64,000 nt of DNA from contig NZ_JAEQNB010000005.1 in NCBI RefSeq assembly GCF_016722965.1, positions 372,001 through 436,000 of the forward strand. Direction: 5' to 3'. Under the pieces are notes generated by a model, which worked only from the letters and a program-made list of their open reading frames with translations, was not told where the DNA came from and made no database searches. This document shows, piece by piece, positions 42,676-50,475 of this stretch. The DNA comes from Tumebacillus amylolyticus (GTDB lineage Bacteria; Bacillota; Bacilli; Tumebacillales; Tumebacillaceae). The translations under genes and the position numbers were made by a program. The stretch's first letter is position 1, and each line of letters begins with the position of its first letter.

Positions 42676-43599
42676 TTGAAGTTGGTTATGATCCCTATTC
42701 AGAAGATTCGAGTTGAGGATTCCTTTAGAAAAACAGATAAAGATGATGCATTGACTGAACGCATCATCCAAAATGGTTTGCATGAACCGTTGTTAGTAGA
42801 AGTGAACGATGACGAAATCACATACACTTTAGTCGAGGGATACCGCCGTTATGAAAGCCTGAAACAACTGAAGCAAAAGGAAGTCCTCTGTTATGTAGAA
42901 AGTCCAACATCTCCAGAGTTGCGTGTACTCAAAAGACTTGAGATGGAATTGTCTCGGAAAAAGAAAACGGGCTTTGGAATGGAGAGACAGGTTGCATATC
43001 TTCTTGAGCGGGGGTACACCGTAGAAAGAATCGCGGCTGAATCGAAGGTTTCGATCTCGACCATAAAAAAATATACGAACTATGCAAATGAAGACAAGGA
43101 TGAAAAACGGAGGGCTGAAGAGGCAGGAGTTGGCTGGACCGGGTACAGAGAACTGAAGAAATTAGCGAATGTATATCCAATTGTCCAATCCTTACTAGAA
43201 AAATATATCAACAAAAAATTCGTCGGCGATCAAATTTATGGCATAAAAAAGGTGTTGAAACAGCCTCATTTTTCACGTCTCCCAGAAAAGCTACAAGAAG
43301 TCTGCCTCGATCAAACCATCGCACAAACAAAGTTTACAGATCATAACGCAAGAAAAATAGTTTCCTTTCAAACCATAAGACACGTCCAGGACGAGCAAGC
43401 CAATGCGATCGTATTAGAAAGTGTTTTAGAAGACCTTCAAATGATGAAATCTACATTGTCTCCTCAGAATCATTTTATGAAGAACTTGGACAAAAAAGAC
43501 AAGAAAAAGCTTCAATCAGAAATTCTGGTTCTCGCACAATCAACAGGACTCATCTTGACATGGAATAACTTCCCTTCCGGTCGTCAAAAAGAAAGCTGA
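42676..43599 (+). CDS. ParB/RepB-like nuclease-domain protein
   Basis: 307 aa from TTG 42676 (GGTGAGGTGG 5 nt upstream); an ATG at 42688 is the alternative. The N-terminus has the ParB fold: IPIQKIRVEDSFRKTDKDDALTERIIQNG, LVEGYRRYESLKQLKQKEVLCYVE (ParB box), followed by ERGYTVERIAAESKVSISTIKKYTNYA, a helix-turn-helix. No ParA lies beside it. The gene is clearly more AT-rich and Lys-rich than its neighbours, which suggests recent transfer from a plasmid or phage. Confidence 0.8.
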   Translation: MKLVMIPIQKIRVEDSFRKTDKDDALTERIIQNGLHEPLLVEVNDDEITYTLVEGYRRYESLKQLKQKEVLCYVESPTSPELRVLKRLEMELSRKKKTGFGMERQVAYLLERGYTVERIAAESKVSISTIKKYTNYANEDKDEKRRAEEAGVGWTGYRELKKLANVYPIVQSLLEKYINKKFVGDQIYGIKKVLKQPHFSRLPEKLQEVCLDQTIAQTKFTDHNARKIVSFQTIRHVQDEQANAIVLESVLEDLQMMKSTLSPQNHFMKNLDKKDKKKLQSEILVLAQSTGLILTWNNFPSGRQKES

Positions 43600-43763
43600 A
43601 CGGTAGTAAACTCCCCCGCACGCATGCGTTCACGTATGTCAGGGTGACAACAACCCCCATTTCCTTTACAAGAATCTCGCCTCCTACTCCGTCGTCCAAG
43701 GGACTTTACTTGTAACAACTCTGGCACACTAAGATCATCAACGGCGTTATAGGAGGACTCTTC

Positions 43764-44444
43764 ATGAAAAAACCCTGGCTTCCAGCACTCCTTCTCCCGC
43801 TTGTGTTGACGCTCTTGCCGACGCAGTCCTTGCAGGCGGCGCATGGGGACCCTTCTGCGGCGGCGTTGCAGGTTTTGGTGGATGGCAATGAACGGTTTGC
43901 AAGCGGACATCTCAGCCATCCGAAGAACCTCATCGCCCGTCGCCATGAGATTGCGCCGAAGCAACATCCGATTGCGTTCGTCCTCTCTTGCTCCGACTCT
44001 CGCGTTCCGCCGGAGTTGGTATTTGACCAAGGGCTCGGCGATCTCTTTGTCTCCCGTGTGGCCGGCCATGTGCTCGGCGATGAAGTGATGGGTTCGATGG
44101 AATACGCCGTCGAGCATCTCGATGTCCCGCTCATCGTCGTCCTCGGGCACGAGCGTTGCGGAGCGGTTCAAGCCGCCGTCGACGCCTTGGAAAAAGGCAC
44201 TCAGCCCTCTGGACATATTCGCTCGCTCGTCAAACGCATCACGCCGGCCGTGAAAACCGCGCAACAATCACACCCCTCCGACCTCGTCGAAGCTTCCGTC
44301 CGTGCCAACGTCCAACGAGTCGTAGATGAAATCAAAGCTTCCCATCCTCAATACGCCAAGAGAATTCACGAACGCAAATTCCGCATCGTCGGCGCCCGCT
44401 ACGATCTCGAAACCGGCAAAGTCGAACTGCTCGACTGCGAGTAA
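43764..44444 (+). CDS. Exported beta-carbonic anhydrase
   Basis: 226 aa. Signal peptide MKKPWLPALLLPLVLTLLPT with cleavage near LQAAHG. Zinc ligands: Cys and Asp in LSCSDSRVPPE and His-x2-Cys in LGHERCGAVQAA; VFDQGLGDLFVSRVAGHV is the family substrate pocket. Converts CO2 and bicarbonate, here outside the membrane. GGAGGACTCTTC precedes the ATG. Monocistronic and followed by a small tandem repeat and terminator. Confidence 0.93.
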   Translation: MKKPWLPALLLPLVLTLLPTQSLQAAHGDPSAAALQVLVDGNERFASGHLSHPKNLIARRHEIAPKQHPIAFVLSCSDSRVPPELVFDQGLGDLFVSRVAGHVLGDEVMGSMEYAVEHLDVPLIVVLGHERCGAVQAAVDALEKGTQPSGHIRSLVKRITPAVKTAQQSHPSDLVEASVRANVQRVVDEIKASHPQYAKRIHERKFRIVGARYDLETGKVELLDCE

Positions 44445-44451
44445 TGCAAAT

Positions 44452-44543
44452 AAAGCCCTGTCCGTCTACATGCTGGCAAAAAAGCCCTGTCCATCTACGT
44501 GACAGCGAAAAGAAGCCCTGCCCGTCTCGGCGACGGCAGGGCT
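44452..44543. repeat. Three ~30-bp tandem repeats ending in a bidirectional terminator
   Basis: AAGCCCTGTCCGTCTAC, AAGCCCTGTCCATCTAC and AAGCCCTGCCCGTCTCG recur at about 30-bp spacing (44453, 44482, 44513). The last unit carries the matching arm (GACGGCAGGGCT) that makes the terminator at 44514-44543 between convergent genes. The earlier units look like duplicated terminator half-stems. Confidence 0.75.
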
Positions 44544-44555
44544 TTTTTTCGTAAG

Positions 44556-45554
44556 TTACTCTTGTTCATTGTACCCGCGGTCTCCATACGGTTGCAGGTT
44601 CTCCAACCACTTGGCTTCCAAGGCTTTCGCTTGCTCTCCTTCGGCGACAAAGTCTTGCGGACCCTCGGACTCCGGTTTGACCAATTCCAGCACTTCGAAG
44701 ACAAACTGATCGGCTCCGTGCTGGTTGTAGTCGGCTTGCAACTGCGGAATCCTGTTCATGTTCGACTTCAACTCGAATCGCAAGCGGTTGAGCATGCCGT
44801 CTACATTGTTGGAACTACCGATCAAAACTTTGCCGTTCACCAAGCATTTCACTTGGTAGACGCCGACGGGACGGCGGGTGTTTTTGTACTCCCATTTCAG
44901 TTGGGCTTTTTTGTCCATGTCCAGAGCTCCCTTCATCCAGTAGGTACTTCCGTCTGCTTCGCGGTCCAGCATGTCGTGCTCAATCAAGAGACGACGAACC
45001 AAGACGTGGTCGGTGTACACGCCGCGGATGATGTCGTTGACTTCTCCTTCGGTGTACCGACGATTGGGGTGGAACAACTTGATCACGTCTTGAAGAGCTT
45101 CAAGTCGCTTCTTCGCCTTGGTTGGGAACTCGCTTGGTCCGACGTGGTCGTGGTTGGCGGAATGACGACCTCGTTGCGGGCTGAGACCGTCGAGTTGGCT
45201 CATGATCGCGAGAAAGATTTTCGCTTGCCGTTCCTTCTCTCGCAGGGTGAAACGGTGGTTTCGAATCGTGGACGTGCTCCCGCCGACTCTGGCTGCGATT
45301 TCGGCATCGCTGTAGCCCGCCGCAAACAGTTCCAGCAAATTGCGTTGGGTATCGGTGAGGCCCGTTTCTTTTTTCCCAAGTCCGAGCAGAGCGGTCAGCA
45401 CCGAGCCGTGTGCTTGCTCGATGTGGCGCTTCATCGCTTTCTCCGACTCGTAGAGCACACCGTCCTCCGGGTAGATCACCCCTTTTTCATAGGACGCGGC
45501 GCAAAACAGGCACTCATAGTGGTCCTCTTCGGTTCGGTACCCACGCTCATACAT
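44556..45554 (-). CDS. Zinc finger / HTH / DUF2087 / GIY-YIG fusion protein
   Basis: 332 aa from ATG 45554 (GGAGG 8 nt upstream). Domain order: residues about 12-55 a C2H2-like finger (YECLFCAASYEKG ... MKRHIEQAH); 65-115 a LuxR-type helix-turn-helix (LTDTQRNLLELFAAGYSDAEIAARVGGSTSTIRNHRF, split here for reading); 150-215 DUF2087 (FHPNRRYTEGEVNDII ... VLVRRLLIEHDML.R); 235-325 a GIY-YIG nuclease-like fold (GVYQVKCLVNGKVLIGSSNN). It may be a DNA-binding protein that also cuts or senses DNA; this is inference. Confidence 0.82.
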   Translation of the reverse strand: MYERGYRTEEDHYECLFCAASYEKGVIYPEDGVLYESEKAMKRHIEQAHGSVLTALLGLGKKETGLTDTQRNLLELFAAGYSDAEIAARVGGSTSTIRNHRFTLREKERQAKIFLAIMSQLDGLSPQRGRHSANHDHVGPSEFPTKAKKRLEALQDVIKLFHPNRRYTEGEVNDIIRGVYTDHVLVRRLLIEHDMLDREADGSTYWMKGALDMDKKAQLKWEYKNTRRPVGVYQVKCLVNGKVLIGSSNNVDGMLNRLRFELKSNMNRIPQLQADYNQHGADQFVFEVLELVKPESEGPQDFVAEGEQAKALEAKWLENLQPYGDRGYNEQE

Positions 45555-45625
45555 AGACGAAACCTCCAAACGTTTGCTATTTTATAAACATACTACGACA
45601 ACGTCTAGATCGTGTCAAACAAAAA

Positions 45626-45655
45626 AGAGCATCCGGGAGTCTCCCGAATGCTCTT
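45626..45655 (-). terminator. Terminator after NlpC/P60 gene
   Basis: Stem AGAGCATCCGGGAG/CTCCCGAATGCTCT (one mismatch) with A/T runs. Confidence 0.85.
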
Positions 45656-45679
45656 TTTTCAACAGTGTTTGGGTGGTTG

Positions 45680-46549
45680 TTACAGGACGCGCTTGGCACC
45701 GAGGTAGCGTGCCCCCCAGTAGCCGGAGTTGAGCGAATCGATCTTGACGCCCGAAGAAGAGGTCGCCGAGATGAATTGCGTACCGCCAAGCGAGATGCCG
45801 ACGTGCGAAACGCCGGCGCCGGAGGTGTTGAAGAACACGAGGTCCCCCGGTTGTAGCGCGTTGGTGGACACGGCTTGTCCGCTTTGGAACATTTGTTTCG
45901 AGGTGCGGGTTACCGAGACATGGTTCTGATTGAAGACGTAGGTCACCAAGCCCGAGCAATCAAAGCCCTTGGGCGTCGTGCCGCCCCAAACATACGGGAC
46001 GCCGATGAATTGCTTGGCTCCTTCTACGATCTTCGTTCCAAGTGCAGGTCCTGCCAAGGCTTGAAGTGGTTGGGCCACCGGTGTGTAGGTCTTGCCATCT
46101 GTGGACAAGAGGGCGGAACTCGAAGGTCCGTCCCATTTCACCGCGCCGCCCAGCGACTCCGTAATAAAACGCAGGGGTACATACGTACGACCGTCGATCA
46201 ATTCAGACGTCGTATCCATGTCCACCGGCGTACCGTTCACCACGCCGGTATCGGTTCCGGTTTGGACGGTGACGGTGTGGGAGCCTTTGACGATGCTGAC
46301 TTTGACATCATCGCCGACCGCGTTCCATTTCACATCGTAGCCCATAGACTCCGAGACGAAACGAAGCGGTACCTGTAGTCGTTCATTGTCGTCGAGAAAC
46401 GGTTTTGCATCCGGGAACTGCACCAATTGGTCGTTCACCTGAACATTCACACCATACTCCGGGGCTGCCTGTGCAGCAGTTCCCATCATCGACGAAAGAC
46501 CGGCCACTACGGCAGTGGCGGTGAGTACGTGTCTCCAGTACTTTTTCAA
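45680..46549 (-). CDS. NlpC/P60 (C40) cell-wall hydrolase with copper amine oxidase-like domain
   Basis: 289 aa secreted peptidoglycan endopeptidase. Signal peptide ends at TAAQA-AP (residue 29). Residues about 35-150 are the copper amine oxidase N-terminal-like fold (LQVPLRFVSESMGYDVKWN, YVPLRFITESLGGAVKWD). Residues about 175-289 are NlpC/P60: PYVWGGTTPKGFDCSGLVTYVF (catalytic Cys) and SHVGISLGGTQFISA (His). AGGAGG precedes the ATG. Expression is predicted to be controlled by the c-di-AMP riboswitch just upstream. Confidence 0.94.
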   Translation of the reverse strand: MKKYWRHVLTATAVVAGLSSMMGTAAQAAPEYGVNVQVNDQLVQFPDAKPFLDDNERLQVPLRFVSESMGYDVKWNAVGDDVKVSIVKGSHTVTVQTGTDTGVVNGTPVDMDTTSELIDGRTYVPLRFITESLGGAVKWDGPSSSALLSTDGKTYTPVAQPLQALAGPALGTKIVEGAKQFIGVPYVWGGTTPKGFDCSGLVTYVFNQNHVSVTRTSKQMFQSGQAVSTNALQPGDLVFFNTSGAGVSHVGISLGGTQFISATSSSGVKIDSLNSGYWGARYLGAKRVL

Positions 46550-46565
46550 TTGTTTGTCCTCCTAA

Positions 46566-46712
46566 ATGCCTCCGAGGTTAGTTGACGGGTTCGGGAAGAG
46601 GTTCCCTAGTTGTGGTTCCGTTGACTTGCAGAACGGTTCCAGTACATTCACCCCAATGTGTTGCGTCCCCCGTACCATAGTTCTAGAATCTATGGATTCG
46701 GCTGTCGTTCTA
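46566..46712 (-). ncRNA. c-di-AMP riboswitch (ydaO/yuaA type)
   Basis: The minus strand upstream of the NlpC/P60 gene carries the hallmark segments in order: AGCCGAATCC, GGTACGGGGGACGCA, TTGGGGTGAA, a variable stem, TAGGGAACCTCTTCCCG, AACCCGTCAACTAACCTC and GGAGGC, ending 18 nt before the start codon. These match the ydaO/yuaA consensus closely. The family turns off cell-wall hydrolase and potassium genes when c-di-AMP is high. The rest of the 344-bp gap (46713-46893) should hold the promoters of both flanking genes; I see nothing else in it. Confidence 0.92.
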
Positions 46713-46893
46713 TGTCGAAATGGTAACATGGAACCTGAATTGTCTCAACAATTTAAGGGAGATTTGACCAGTGGTAATTTAGACCAGACGTAAAATCGAC
46801 AAGAAAATCAGGGAGGACAAACGCACAATTCCGCTCCTTTACATATGTTGTGAGCATTGAGAAATCAAGTCAGGAAAAAGGAGCGATTGCCCT

Positions 46894-47349
46894 ATGTCAC
46901 GTCGCAAAAAAGGGCCCGATTCTTCCGACTGGTCCTACATTCCCGTCGCCGTTCCATTTGCCGATCTGTACCGCCCCGCCCCACCGCCTCCGTTTGGCCC
47001 GGGCCAAGGAGGTCCCGGAGGAGCGCCGCCCGGACCGCCGCCGCAATTTGAGCCCCAACTCCCGCAGCAATATGGCGGTGGTGGAGCAGGAGGAGCTTTT
47101 CACGGCGGACCGGGCGGGGGGTTCCACGGCGGCGGACCGGGCGGATTTCATCCGCAAGACCCGCACGGCATCCGATTCTGCTTGCATCGAAACGTGTTCA
47201 TCTGGCCGAGATTCGGTCGTCCGTTCTGGGCGTTTCCGACGAATGTAAGTTGGAACCTAGTGAGCGGCTTCCGTTGGCGGCAGAGAATCGGCCGTTGGGA
47301 ACCATTCACCATCCCGCTCCAGCAAATTTCCCACTACCAGTGCATATAA
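46894..47349 (+). CDS. Gly/Pro/His-rich hypothetical protein
   Basis: 151 aa, not recognised. The N-terminus is MSRRKKGPDSSDWSYIPVAV, then low-complexity Pro/Gly (residues 28-60) and Gly/His runs (FHGGPGGGFHGGGPGGFH). The tail is Trp/Phe/Arg-rich (FCLHRNVFIWPRFGRPFWAF, WRQRIGRWEPFTIPLQQ). No signal peptide. Composition is like spore coat or exosporium proteins, but this is only a guess. AAAAAGGAG precedes the ATG. Confidence 0.75.
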   Translation: MSRRKKGPDSSDWSYIPVAVPFADLYRPAPPPPFGPGQGGPGGAPPGPPPQFEPQLPQQYGGGGAGGAFHGGPGGGFHGGGPGGFHPQDPHGIRFCLHRNVFIWPRFGRPFWAFPTNVSWNLVSGFRWRQRIGRWEPFTIPLQQISHYQCI

Positions 47350-47354
47350 AAAAA

Positions 47355-47384
47355 AGAGGAGGTCCGCTAAGCGGATCTCCTCTT
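47355..47384. terminator. Bidirectional terminator
   Basis: Stem AGAGGAGGTCCGC/GCGGATCTCCTCT with a TAA loop; convergent genes. Confidence 0.88.
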
Positions 47385-47392
47385 GTATTTGT

Positions 47393-48679
47393 CTATTTCG
47401 CGGACGTGGCCGTTTGATTGACGACGGCTTGTTTCGTTTGCAACGCGCTAATGCCCTGCAAGAGCAACGTCAAGATCGGAGTTGCCACCAGCAACAGGAT
47501 GCCTCCGTACGTCAACAACGCGACGGCCCCGTATTGTGCGCCGACGAGACCCGCCGCCGAGTAGCCGATGGCGAGTGCGATTCGAATAACCGAATTAACG
47601 ACCGAGTAGACGCGACCGCGCACTTCGTTCGGCGTGGATTCTGCAAAACACGCCGACACCGGAGTCAAAGCCCCGCTCGCACAGAAACCGGAGAATCCAT
47701 ACATCAAGATCAACGCCAGAGCTCCCGGTTGGAACTGAATCAGCAGGAACGTCGCCCCTTGGAGCATCAGACCTCCGATGATCAAGAATCGGCGGTCGAG
47801 TTTCTTGTCCAAAATTCCGATCAACGTCGTACCGAGGATGATCCCGATCGCCGTCGCAGCCACCACGAGTCCGTACACACGGTCGCTGTCTTGCTCCGAC
47901 ATCTGCAATTGGGTCTTCACGTACAGAACGCTGCTCACGAGGATCACCGACTGGGTGACCGCTTTCAACAGATTGATCGCCGTCACATAGCGCAGGACTT
48001 TGTGCTTGACCAAGAAAGCGGTTCCCTCACCGAACGACTTGAAGAACGAGACTTTCGGTTGCCCGGCGTTTGCTTTGACGCTTTGCTTTGGAAACCGGAT
48101 CATCATCGTACAGGAGACGGCCGCCAAGAACGTGACGGTGTCCACCAGAAACGACGCTCTCGGACCTCCAAACAACGTAATGACACCCGTTGCCAAAAAC
48201 GGTCCGAGAATTTGCACCGTTTGGAACGAGCTTTGTGACAGAGAGATCGCTTTGACATACAAGTCGCGCTCGATCAGTTCCGGGATGACCGCCGAACGAG
48301 CCGGAGCGAACACGGCCGCCAACGTCTGTGACAAGAAAATCATCACATAAATCAACGACACGGAATGAGAAAAGAAAATCGCAGCCACAATCAAAGCTCG
48401 CAGGAGATCGACCCAGATGAGGACGGTTCGTCGGTTGATGCGGTCGATCAACACACCTGCAAACGGTCCGATCAGAATCCAGGGCAGAGATTCAATGACA
48501 AACGTCAACGTCAAAGAAGTCGCCGATTGTGTCAGTGCGTACACCAACAGCGGGACGGCGACGATCGTCAGGGAATCCCCGATCTGGGAAATCGTTTGGC
48601 CTAGCCATAACCAGACGTAATTGCGGTTTGAAATGACATCGCGGAATCCGGGCGCTGCTGTGGAAGTCGTGTTGCTCAT
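47393..48679 (-). CDS. MFS transporter (drug/peptide efflux type)
   Basis: 428 aa with about 12 membrane segments. Motifs: YVWLWLGQTISQIGDSLTIVA at the start, GPFAGVLIDRINRRTVLIWVD (motif A) after helix 2, and SETTS-like cytoplasmic loop. It belongs to the MFS_3/enterobactin-exporter-like group used in antibiotic and siderophore export. The ATG at 48679 has GGGGTGA 8 nt upstream. Its own promoter contains a perfect 9-bp inverted repeat (48701-48723). It is at the 3' end of the radical-SAM peptide cluster, so it may export the product or give immunity (inference). Confidence 0.9.
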   Translation of the reverse strand: MSNTTSTAAPGFRDVISNRNYVWLWLGQTISQIGDSLTIVAVPLLVYALTQSATSLTLTFVIESLPWILIGPFAGVLIDRINRRTVLIWVDLLRALIVAAIFFSHSVSLIYVMIFLSQTLAAVFAPARSAVIPELIERDLYVKAISLSQSSFQTVQILGPFLATGVITLFGGPRASFLVDTVTFLAAVSCTMMIRFPKQSVKANAGQPKVSFFKSFGEGTAFLVKHKVLRYVTAINLLKAVTQSVILVSSVLYVKTQLQMSEQDSDRVYGLVVAATAIGIILGTTLIGILDKKLDRRFLIIGGLMLQGATFLLIQFQPGALALILMYGFSGFCASGALTPVSACFAESTPNEVRGRVYSVVNSVIRIALAIGYSAAGLVGAQYGAVALLTYGGILLLVATPILTLLLQGISALQTKQAVVNQTATSAK

Positions 48680-48700
48680 GCTCGTCACCCCTTATCTCAA

Positions 48701-48723
48701 ATATTCTGTCATAAACAGAATAT
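48701..48723. promoter_or_regulatory. Operator-like inverted repeat upstream of MFS gene
   Basis: ATATTCTGT-CATAA-ACAGAATAT, perfect 9-bp arms with a 5-bp spacer, 22 bp before the MFS start codon. A likely repressor site (TetR/MarR/GntR-size), with no regulator gene nearby. Confidence 0.7.
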
Positions 48724-48756
48724 CATTTTGCTTAACGGAAATCACCATTTTTAGAA

Positions 48757-48795
48757 AAATACAGACTGCTCTCGGTTGCAGAGCAGTCTGTATTT
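48757..48795 (-). terminator. Strong terminator after 50-aa peptide gene
   Basis: 16-bp perfect stem AAATACAGACTGCTCT/AGAGCAGTCTGTATTT with a 7-nt loop. It ends the radical SAM-SBP-peptide operon and separates it from the MFS gene. Confidence 0.93.
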
Positions 48796-48812
48796 CCTCT
48801 CCTAAGTAGGTT

Positions 48813-48965
48813 CTACCACTCGGAAAGCAGGCGCATCGTAACCACTTTGCTCAGACGCTTCGGGGTCAGGGCGACCTCCTCGGAGAGCTTCTCAGCGTTG
48901 ACAACCGTTTCAACGGTTTCCTCGGTTTCGACAACCTCGGTAGCGAGTGCTTTTACGTTTTCCAT
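48813..48965 (-). CDS. 50-aa acidic peptide, candidate RiPP precursor
   Basis: Not in any family I know. MENVKALATEVVETEETVET (Glu/Val/Thr-rich, acidic), then VVNAEKLSEEVALTPKRLSK and a C-terminal VVTMRLLSEW. GGGAGG lies 8 nt before the ATG; these bases are also the last codons of the upstream gene (GAA GGG AGG TGA), so the two are translationally coupled. It is the last cistron of the three-radical-SAM operon and is followed by a very strong terminator. Size, place and a helical acidic leader suit a modified-peptide substrate, but a small structural or accessory protein is not excluded. Confidence 0.72.
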   Translation of the reverse strand: MENVKALATEVVETEETVETVVNAEKLSEEVALTPKRLSKVVTMRLLSEW

Positions 48966-48970
48966 CATTA

Positions 48971-50455
48971 TCACCTCCCTTCAAGCAATTCAATGTGTTT
49001 CAGCGGCAAGACCGCCGTGCGACTTAACTGCGCCCCCAGCACACCGGAGTCCACCATGCAGAAGTGGGCTTCGAAAAACAACGGGATCGTCGCCATCTCT
49101 TCCAACGCAATGCGCTCCGCCTCCAAGTACAGCTCCGTGCGCCTCTCCTCTTGCATCTCTTCCAACGACCGCTCCATCAACTCGTCAAAGCGCGGATCGG
49201 AACTTCCACTCGTGTTGAACGGATGGTCTGTGGAGAGCGGCAACAGGAACGTCCCTGCGTCTGCGATGTCGGTGTGCCACGTTTCGTAGAGCAAGTCGTA
49301 GTCTCCTGTGTCGAGACGTTGTAGATACTCGCCCCACGGCAACCGCTCATAGCGCACGGTGATTCCCAATACCCGCTTCCAATCTTGGATGAACGATTGA
49401 GCCATGAGCTCCATGTACTCGTGTCCGAGAATTGTCAGCGTCATCTCGGGGAATCCAATCCCGTTCTCGTAGCCCGCCTCTTGCAGACAGCGCCGTGCTT
49501 CTCCTTCGTTCTCGTACACCAACCCTCGAGCTTCCGGGAAATTTCGCATGTTCTGCGGAACGAGAGCATCGGCAGCGTCCAGATGCGGGAGGCAGGACTC
49601 GATCACGTTTTGACGACAGATGGCGAGCGAAAGCGCTCGACGCACGCGGGCGTCGTCCAGCGGTTTTTTTCGCTGGTTCGGTGTGAGGACGATCGTCGCC
49701 AAGACCGGCTCCGGTTGCAACTCCGGGTCGTGCTTGAGTTCTTGGTACCTAAGTACCGGCGCGTGGTTGAGGAAGTAGTACAACCGCTGCCCGCTCGGCG
49801 AGTACCTCGTGCGGAAGAGTCGCAAGCGCTCGTCGGCATCCATGATTGGGATGTACACCGCGGCGTCGAGTTGCACGTTGGCAGCGTCCCAATAGTAGGG
49901 ATTTTTCTCCAAGAACACGAGCGAGGGATGATGGTCTGCGTTTTCCTTGAGTTTGAACGGGCCTGACGTCACCAAGTTCTCGCGGTGGAAGCCGTGCATT
50001 TCGACGTGACGTTTCGACACGATGCTAAACGAAGGCGTGGCAAGGTAGTCGAGGAAACAGTGCATCGGTTGGTCCAGCTCAATTCGGATGACGCGGGGGG
50101 CATCCTCTGAAACCCAGATGCCGACCCCTTCGAACTGCGGAATGCGCTGGATGCTGTACACCACGTCCTCCACCAAAATCGGGTCTCCGTCGGAGAAGCG
50201 CGTGTTGGTGCGCAGATGGAAGCGAAAGGCGCGACCCGGTTCGACCACTTCCCAGGAATCGGCGATGCCCGGTCCCAACTCCAGCGTCACAGGGTCTTGC
50301 ACCAACAGCCCTTCGTAGAGGTTGGTGATCACATTGCGGGTGACCACATCGAACGATTCGGTCGGATCGAACGTCAACGGGGTCACTTGGGTCAAGAAGT
50401 TCAGGGTTTTCAATGGTCCTGCCGGCTTGAGGTCTTCCCACCAGTTCAACATCAT
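48971..50455 (-). CDS. Substrate-binding-protein (SBP_bac_5) homologue without signal peptide
   Basis: 494 aa from ATG 50455 (MMLNWWEDLKPAGPLKTLNF). It matches oligopeptide-binding proteins along its length: DPTESFDVVTRNVITNLYEGLL, RFHLRTNTRFSDGDPILVEDVVYSI, VRRALSLAICRQNVIESCL, GDYDLLYETWHTDIADAG. There is no signal peptide or lipobox and no ABC transporter gene next to it, so it is predicted to stay in the cytoplasm. It lies 20 nt after the HemN-like radical SAM gene and runs straight into the 50-aa peptide gene. A peptide-holding role in maturation is inference. Confidence 0.85.
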   Translation of the reverse strand: MMLNWWEDLKPAGPLKTLNFLTQVTPLTFDPTESFDVVTRNVITNLYEGLLVQDPVTLELGPGIADSWEVVEPGRAFRFHLRTNTRFSDGDPILVEDVVYSIQRIPQFEGVGIWVSEDAPRVIRIELDQPMHCFLDYLATPSFSIVSKRHVEMHGFHRENLVTSGPFKLKENADHHPSLVFLEKNPYYWDAANVQLDAAVYIPIMDADERLRLFRTRYSPSGQRLYYFLNHAPVLRYQELKHDPELQPEPVLATIVLTPNQRKKPLDDARVRRALSLAICRQNVIESCLPHLDAADALVPQNMRNFPEARGLVYENEGEARRCLQEAGYENGIGFPEMTLTILGHEYMELMAQSFIQDWKRVLGITVRYERLPWGEYLQRLDTGDYDLLYETWHTDIADAGTFLLPLSTDHPFNTSGSSDPRFDELMERSLEEMQEERRTELYLEAERIALEEMATIPLFFEAHFCMVDSGVLGAQLSRTAVLPLKHIELLEGR

Positions 50456-50475
50456 GCTGCGTCGGTCTCCTTGGG

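Noticed and set aside
42676..43599. Chromosomal Spo0J/ParB or Noc
   Set aside because: No ParA partner, AT-rich composition and an isolated position; the C-terminal half does not look like Spo0J.
46566..46793. 75-codon plus-strand frame in the riboswitch region
   Set aside because: Lies antisense to the c-di-AMP riboswitch and lacks a ribosome site.
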